Shown here: positions 8,492 through 11,998 of the stretch, in pieces
Position numbering within the stretch: position 1 is the first letter of the stretch
How the letters are laid out: each line of letters starts with the position of its first letter
Source of the DNA: Gemmatimonadota bacterium
GTDB lineage: Bacteria; Gemmatimonadota; Gemmatimonadetes; Gemmatimonadales; Gemmatimonadaceae
Length of the DNA stretch: 11,998 nt
NCBI GenBank assembly: GCA_003142495.1
Contig: PLMM01000230.1
Span: forward strand, 1-11,998
Direction: 5' to 3'
Made by a program: the position numbers and the translations under genes
Notes under the pieces: generated by a model
Told to the model about the DNA's origin: nothing
The model's database searches: none
The model's input: the letters and a program-made list of their open reading frames with translations, nothing else

Positions 8492-9223
8492 CTAGGAAAC
8501 CCAGCGCCACGAAGCCTCGGCGCGGACCTGGCGCATGAGGCGCTCCGGCGAGCTCCCGTGCGGGAACATCAGCGTGTCGCTCACCTCGTTCAGCGCGAGG
8601 CGCAGCGCCGCGAAGCGACTGGCCGCAACGCGCAGCAGCGCGTCGAGCCCGTGCTCCTGCGCCAGCCGATGCTCCGCCGCCAGCGCAAAGCCGCGCCGCC
8701 CCATCTCCTCGTAGTAGTCGATGTCCGGGCCCCCGCGACGCCAGCGCTTGTGCTCGATGCGGTCCGGAAACATCCCGCACGACCACAGCGCGTAGTTCCC
8801 GAGATGCTGCCGCACGAGAAAGCTCCGCCGCGCATCCGGTGTGTCGACCTCGCCCATCAGCTCCGCGAGCGTGTCGTACATCTGATCGTCCGTCTCCGCG
8901 ATGCGCTCGGCGCGCCCGCGTGCACCGAAGTGCAGCAGAATTGCCGACACGTAGTCGGCGAGCGCGCGATCCTCCTCGCCAACGCGACGCAGCGCACGCC
9001 GTACCACGACGTACCAAAAGAGGCGCACGGAAACCTGCATGCCGATGCGCGAATCGATGATGGCGGGCAGCAGCCGCGGGTCGTCGAGCAGCGAGTCGAT
9101 CCCCTCCTCGCGCAGACGCACCTCGGCCGCATCCTGCGCGCGCGTTTCCCCGTGCGCGACCAGGCGCATGGCTAACTGTGCATCGTCTCTGGTGAGAGAC
9201 GCCCGTACGTTGCCGAGCAGCAT
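8492..9223 (-). CDS. Conserved-looking hypothetical protein, helical, soluble
   Basis: This protein has 243 residues from ATG 9223. That start is chosen over an in-frame upstream ATG at 9250 because AGGAGGG (9229-9235) lies exactly 5 bases before it. There is no signal peptide and no clear membrane segment; the sequence is predicted mostly helical. The middle holds an unusual, motif-like stretch at residues 139-180: LGNYALWSCGMFPD, then RIEHKRWRRGG, then DIDYYEEMGRRGF. Similar 'G...L...G.FPD...YY..MG' patterns seem familiar to me from uncharacterised bacterial proteins, but I cannot name a family or function. It is on the same strand as the coiled-coil and Omp85-like genes but 128 bases from them, so it may be its own unit. 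It is separated by 105 bases from the M28 peptidase gene upstream. Confidence 0.75.
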   Translation of the reverse strand: MLLGNVRASLTRDDAQLAMRLVAHGETRAQDAAEVRLREEGIDSLLDDPRLLPAIIDSRIGMQVSVRLFWYVVVRRALRRVGEEDRALADYVSAILLHFGARGRAERIAETDDQMYDTLAELMGEVDTPDARRSFLVRQHLGNYALWSCGMFPDRIEHKRWRRGGPDIDYYEEMGRRGFALAAEHRLAQEHGLDALLRVAASRFAALRLALNEVSDTLMFPHGSSPERLMRQVRAEASWRWVS

Positions 9224-9328
9224 CCCTTCCCTCCTGTAACTAGAAGGCAATAGACCGCGGTGGCACTCGTGATTCGCCCCTCATCTGGGTGACGACTACA
9301 CGGGCGTCGCGTTACCGGGACACGTGCT
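9224..9328. other. Intergenic region between M28 and 243-residue genes
   Basis: These 105 bases follow the M28 stop codon. I see the ribosome site of the downstream gene and no clear terminator with a T-tract. A weak TAGTTA could serve as a -10 box at 9236-9241 on the minus strand, but no convincing -35 accompanies it. Confidence 0.4.
9229..9235 (-). promoter_or_regulatory. Strong Shine-Dalgarno site fixing the start of the 243-residue gene
   Basis: Read on the minus strand, AGGAGGG is followed by 5 bases and then ATG 9223. It is the strongest ribosome site in the window. It excludes the ATG at 9250, which would place this site inside the coding region. Confidence 0.8.
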
Positions 9329-10891
9329 CTAGCGCTGCAGCGAGGGCGGAAGGGGGCGGGTTGGAGAGTTCGCGAGCGAAGTTCCGATGTCCATGATCAG
9401 GGTCGCCACGCGCGCGAGCTTGTCGTAGTCGATCTTGTCCGGCGAGTCGGTGACCTTGTGATAGTCGGCGTGCAGCCCCGTCGTGAAGAACACGATCGGA
9501 ATGCCGTGCTTCGCGTAGTTGTAGTGGTCGCTCCGATAGTAGAGCTGTTCGGGATGCGACGGCGCATCCCAATCACGATTGATCAGAAACGGCCGCGGTG
9601 ACGCGCTGTTCACCGAGTCCACGATCTCGCCGAGCACTCGGCTCTGCCCGTTCGGCGCGGAGCGCGGGCCGATGAGGTAGAGCGAATCGGGATCGTTGCG
9701 CCCGATCATGTCCGCGTTGAGCTGCGCGACGATGGAGTCGAGCACCACGGTCGGATGCGACGTGAACCACTCGGAGCCGAACAGCCCGAGCTCCTCGCCC
9801 GTGTGCCACACGAAGAGCAGCGAGCGCCTGGTGCGCGGCGCCTTCTGCGCGCGCTTCGCGATCTCGATGAGCGAGACGGTGCCCGAGCCATCGTCGTCGG
9901 CGCCGTTCGCGATCGAGTCGCCGTGCACCGCGGGCTGGATCCCGATGTGATCGAGATGCGCGCCGAACGCGACGTACGTGTGCGCGAGCGCGGAGTCGGA
10001 TCCCGGAATCACCGCGACGACATTGAACGCCGGCACGACATCCTGCACGAGATCCACCTTTGCCGAAAACGACTTCCCCTCGAGCACGCGCGTCCGGTTG
10101 TTCTGCGGCCATCCAGCGGGAAGGAGCGGCCCCGCATCCTTCGCGGTGCCGAAGATCACCATCGGCAGCTCGCGTGGACCGTCGAGCGTGGGCTGCAGCC
10201 GCAGCGATGAGTCGCTCAGCCCCGCCGCCAGCGCTGGGAGCTCACCCGCCTGCCGCCCGGTGAACAGCACGATGATCGCCGCGGGGCGCCGCTCCATGAT
10301 CGCGCCGAGCCGATCGCCGAGCGAGCGTGGGTCGTGCAGCGATGCGCGACGCGCAGAGTCGAGTCCGGGCGGCGCGTCGTTGACGAACACCACCACCTTG
10401 TCCGCGAGCGAGAGTCCGGCGAGATCGTTGCGCCCGAAGCCCGGCGCCGAAAGTCCGTATCCCGCGAACACGAGATCGCCCGCCGCCTCGAGCACGGGCA
10501 GCGGAAGCCCTTCGCCGAGCGATGGCACGGGGATGAGATGCGAGCCGACAGGCAGGCTCGTGCGAGTGCCGGTTGACGTCACCTCGAAGCGCGCGGAGCG
10601 CACGAAGGTGCGCGAGAGCGGCACGCGCTGGAGATAGCCGCCGCTGTCCCCTGCGGGCGCGATCCCCGCCGCCTTCAGCTGCGCCGCAATGAAGCGCGCG
10701 GCGCGCGCGCCATTCGGCGTCTCCGCGCTGCGGCCCAGCATCGAGTCATCCGCGAACGCGAACAGATCGCGCCGAAGCTCCCCGGCAAGAGTCGGAGCCG
10801 GAACGAGTCGAGGCGCAGGGCGACTCTCGGTGCGCGGCGGCGGCGCACAACCTGCGGCGACGGCGAGCAGCAGCACCGCGCTGCGACGCAT
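9329..10891 (-). CDS. M28-family zinc metallopeptidase, lipoprotein, with PA-like insert
   Basis: This 520-residue putative aminopeptidase has a lipoprotein signal (MRRSAVLLLAVAAGC, lipid-modified Cys15), so it is anchored in the envelope. Residues about 135-260 form the PA-like domain often inserted in this family (GDLVFAGYG, KVVVFVND, AAIIVLFTG). The dinuclear zinc site is complete: H312 in AHLDHIG, D333 in GADDDGSG, E366/E367 in TGEELG (catalytic base and ligand), D394 in NADMIG and H478 in ADYHKVTD. The start is ATG 10891, supported by GGAG (10898-10901, 6-base spacer) and by the signal peptide. An in-frame ATG at 11029 would bury that signal behind 46 unusual residues. The family removes N-terminal residues from peptides, or acts on glutamyl or related substrates. 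The exact substrate is unknown. Its products could feed the peptide importers in this window. Confidence 0.92.
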   Translation of the reverse strand: MRRSAVLLLAVAAGCAPPPRTESRPAPRLVPAPTLAGELRRDLFAFADDSMLGRSAETPNGARAARFIAAQLKAAGIAPAGDSGGYLQRVPLSRTFVRSARFEVTSTGTRTSLPVGSHLIPVPSLGEGLPLPVLEAAGDLVFAGYGLSAPGFGRNDLAGLSLADKVVVFVNDAPPGLDSARRASLHDPRSLGDRLGAIMERRPAAIIVLFTGRQAGELPALAAGLSDSSLRLQPTLDGPRELPMVIFGTAKDAGPLLPAGWPQNNRTRVLEGKSFSAKVDLVQDVVPAFNVVAVIPGSDSALAHTYVAFGAHLDHIGIQPAVHGDSIANGADDDGSGTVSLIEIAKRAQKAPRTRRSLLFVWHTGEELGLFGSEWFTSHPTVVLDSIVAQLNADMIGRNDPDSLYLIGPRSAPNGQSRVLGEIVDSVNSASPRPFLINRDWDAPSHPEQLYYRSDHYNYAKHGIPIVFFTTGLHADYHKVTDSPDKIDYDKLARVATLIMDIGTSLANSPTRPLPPSLQR

Positions 10892-10928
10892 GAGCAACTC
10901 CAACGATGAAGGATGCGTCGCCAGGAGG

Positions 10929-10976
10929 CGGCAACGTTGCGTACAGGCTAACGAGACGACGCGACCGCGGCAACGT
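10929..10976. repeat. Direct repeat CGGCAACGT and palindrome GCAACGTTGC
   Basis: CGGCAACGT occurs at 10929-10937 and again at 10968-10976, 39 bases apart. The first copy overlaps a perfect 10-base palindrome, GCAACGTTGC (10931-10940). The palindrome covers the predicted M28 transcription start and the second copy covers its -35 box, a layout suited to a repressor, but short repeats can be chance. Confidence 0.3.
10945..10973 (-). promoter_or_regulatory. Candidate promoter of the M28 peptidase gene
   Basis: On the minus strand TTGCCG (10973-10968) and TAGCCT (10950-10945) are 17 bases apart. Transcription would start near 10938, giving a leader of about 47 bases with a good ribosome site. The match to consensus is moderate (4 of 6 at -35, 3 of 6 at -10). 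Confidence 0.35.
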
Positions 10977-10997
10977 CGGCCTTTCCGTTTTGACAAT

Positions 10998-11011
10998 AAG
11001 ATGACCATCTT
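10998..11011. repeat. Inverted repeat AAGATG-AC-CATCTT in the divergent intergenic region
   Basis: This is a 6-base perfect inverted repeat with a 2-base centre, located between the two divergent genes. The 2-base spacing suits a DNA-binding dimer better than an RNA hairpin. It lies about 45 bases upstream of the -10 candidate for the glycosyltransferase gene. Confidence 0.3.
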
Positions 11012-11054
11012 CCGTGACCGTTCGTTCAAACAGGAACCACGCCCCCGAAAAGGG

Positions 11055-11060
11055 TATCAT
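11055..11060 (+). promoter_or_regulatory. Candidate -10 box for a leaderless glycosyltransferase transcript
   Basis: TATCAT ends 8 bases before ATG 11069, so transcription would begin at or next to the start codon. No Shine-Dalgarno site is present in the preceding 15 bases. No -35 match is seen at the usual distance (AGGAAC at 17 bases). Confidence 0.35.
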
Positions 11061-11068
11061 TCATCAAC

Positions 11069-11818
11069 ATGCTGTACATCTGCATTCCCGCATTCGATGA
11101 AGCGCCCACGGTCGGGTTGCTTCTCTGGCGCATCCGAACCGTGTTCGAGGCGCACCCTCGCGAGTACGAGATCATCGCGCTCGACGATGGCAGTACCGAT
11201 GGCACGCTCGAAACGCTGAAGCGCTACGAGAAGGTGCTCCCGCTCACCGTGCTGCGCAACGAAACGCGGCTCGGTTACGGCGCCGCGCTCGACACGCTCG
11301 CGCGCGCCGCGGCGAAGGCCACGCGCTATCCGCGCCGCGACGCGATGATCGTGATGCAGGGCGATCTCACCGACCGCCCGGAAGATCTGCCGGAGCTCGC
11401 GAAGCGATTCGACGGCGGCGTCGACTGCATCGTCGCGGAGGCTGGGCCCTCGCCCGCAAACGTGCCGAAGGAGATTCGTCGCCTGCGCCGCATCGCACCC
11501 TGGCTCATGCGCCGCTACGTCAAGGTCGACGGCGTCGCCGATCCGCTCGGCACACTGCGACTCTATCGCATCGCGGTGATCCGCGACGTGATCAAGCAGG
11601 CGGGCGATGCGCCGATCGTCGAGAGCGCGGGATGGGCGGCGAACGTCGAGCTGCTCGTGAAGGCGGCGAAGTTCTGTCGCCGCCTCGAGACGGTTCCGCT
11701 CGAGCCGCGCTACGATCTGCGTCCGCGCGACACGCGCGTGCGCTGGTTCCCCGATGCGCTCGCGCTCTACCGGTTTGGCGTCGCCCAGCGCGCGTTGCGA
11801 GCTCCGGCAGCGACGTGA
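11069..11818 (+). CDS. Family 2 glycosyltransferase (GT-A fold) with QGD in place of DXD
   Basis: This 249-residue cytoplasmic protein is a compact GT2 catalytic domain with no membrane helices. The start LYICIPAFDEAPTV and the DDGSTDGT motif (39-46) are the nucleotide-sugar binding elements. RNETRLGYGAALDT (63-76) matches the 'N.G.g.A...G' helix. The metal-binding DXD position reads MQGDL (96-100): the last Asp (D99) is kept, but the first is Gln. The acceptor side has DPLGTLRLYR (158-167) and a glutamate in VESAGW (E185). The usual C-terminal RxxGxSK element of dolichol-phosphate-mannose synthase-like enzymes is replaced by RYDLRPRDTRVRW. It may transfer a sugar to a lipid carrier or envelope glycan; donor and acceptor are unknown. 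It overlaps the next gene by 4 bases (GTGA) and is divergent from the M28 gene. Confidence 0.88.
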   Translation: MLYICIPAFDEAPTVGLLLWRIRTVFEAHPREYEIIALDDGSTDGTLETLKRYEKVLPLTVLRNETRLGYGAALDTLARAAAKATRYPRRDAMIVMQGDLTDRPEDLPELAKRFDGGVDCIVAEAGPSPANVPKEIRRLRRIAPWLMRRYVKVDGVADPLGTLRLYRIAVIRDVIKQAGDAPIVESAGWAANVELLVKAAKFCRRLETVPLEPRYDLRPRDTRVRWFPDALALYRFGVAQRALRAPAAT

Positions 11819-11998
11819 CCACGCGTGCGCGACGCGCGCCGGTAATAGGCGTCGTAATCACCATTCTCATCGCGTACGCAGCAGCATCCGCACAGCAGGA
11901 GGCGGCGACTGCCCCGGCGGTACCGGCAACTGCCCGGGTCGCCCCCCTCCCTCCCTATGGATTGGGCGAGAAAATGTTGTACGACTTGGCGGTGGGCG
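11815..11998 (+). CDS. Secreted DUF3108-like protein (N-terminal part, runs off the window)
   Basis: GTG 11815 overlaps the glycosyltransferase stop (GTGA) and the frame stays open for 61 codons to the window end. The start is basic (TTRARRAP) and followed by a hydrophobic core (VIGVVITILIAYAAA). A likely signal-peptidase site is ASA|QQ after residue 26, and then comes a Pro/Ala-rich linker. The last residues, PYGLGEKMLYDLAVG, resemble the opening of DUF3108 domains, which typically begin 'PF.vGE.L.Ydv..g'. That domain is found in secreted or periplasmic proteins of unknown function. The tight overlap suggests co-expression with the glycosyltransferase and an envelope role. Only about 12 diagnostic residues are present, so the family call is tentative while the coding call is fairly strong. 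Confidence 0.65.
   Translation, partial: MTTRARRAPVIGVVITILIAYAAASAQQEAATAPAVPATARVAPLPPYGLGEKMLYDLAVG

Noticed and set aside
10990..10995. Perfect TTGACA as a -35 box for the glycosyltransferase gene
   Set aside because: No -10-like hexamer lies 15-19 bases downstream on the plus strand, so it is probably chance.
10892..11029. 46-residue N-terminal extension of the M28 peptidase
   Set aside because: It would hide the lipoprotein signal and overlap the divergent promoter region. ATG 10891 has its own GGAG site.

Overview
This window looks like chromosomal DNA of a GC-rich, Gram-negative (diderm) bacterium. It encodes a peptide ABC importer with a substrate-binding protein, an Omp85-type outer-membrane barrel, a lipoprotein peptidase and several Sec signal peptides. 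High GC with strong third-position bias, many GTG starts and the style of the Omp85, coiled-coil and DUF3108 genes suggest Gemmatimonadota. That is an inference from gene flavour, not a proven placement. I see no mobile elements, phage genes, CRISPR array, tRNA or rRNA, and no gene-free stretch over 300 bases.

Bases 1-6076 (+ strand) are a peptide-uptake operon. It holds the 3' end of a family 5 solute-binding protein, two permeases (DppB- and DppC-like), two ATPases (DppD- and DppF-like) and, 38 bases later, a proton-coupled POT/PTR2 di/tripeptide transporter. Gene joints are 3 bases, zero bases, TGATG and ATGA, so the ABC genes are almost certainly co-transcribed and translationally coupled. 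The cell therefore has an ATP-driven and a proton-driven peptide importer in one block.

Bases 6089-9223 (- strand, convergent with the first block) hold three genes. In transcription order they are a 243-residue soluble helical protein I cannot name, a 168-residue coiled-coil protein, and a 580-residue Omp85-superfamily protein with one POTRA-like domain. The last two are 25 bases apart and probably co-transcribed. A small hairpin overlaps both stop codons where this block meets the POT gene.

Bases 9329-10891 (- strand) encode an M28 zinc peptidase lipoprotein with a PA-like insert. Its family and location suggest a role in peptide breakdown in the cell envelope, which would fit the peptide importers at the other end of the window. 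Across a 177-base divergent intergenic region, the + strand carries a family 2 glycosyltransferase with an altered DXD motif. Its last codon overlaps the GTG start of a secreted DUF3108-type protein that runs off the window end. This start-truncated gene is easily missed.

I found no clearly new multi-gene defence or biosynthetic system. The most interesting points are the ABC plus POT pairing, the coiled-coil/single-POTRA Omp85 pair, the unnamed 243-residue family, the QGD glycosyltransferase, and possible leaderless and operator signals in the divergent region.
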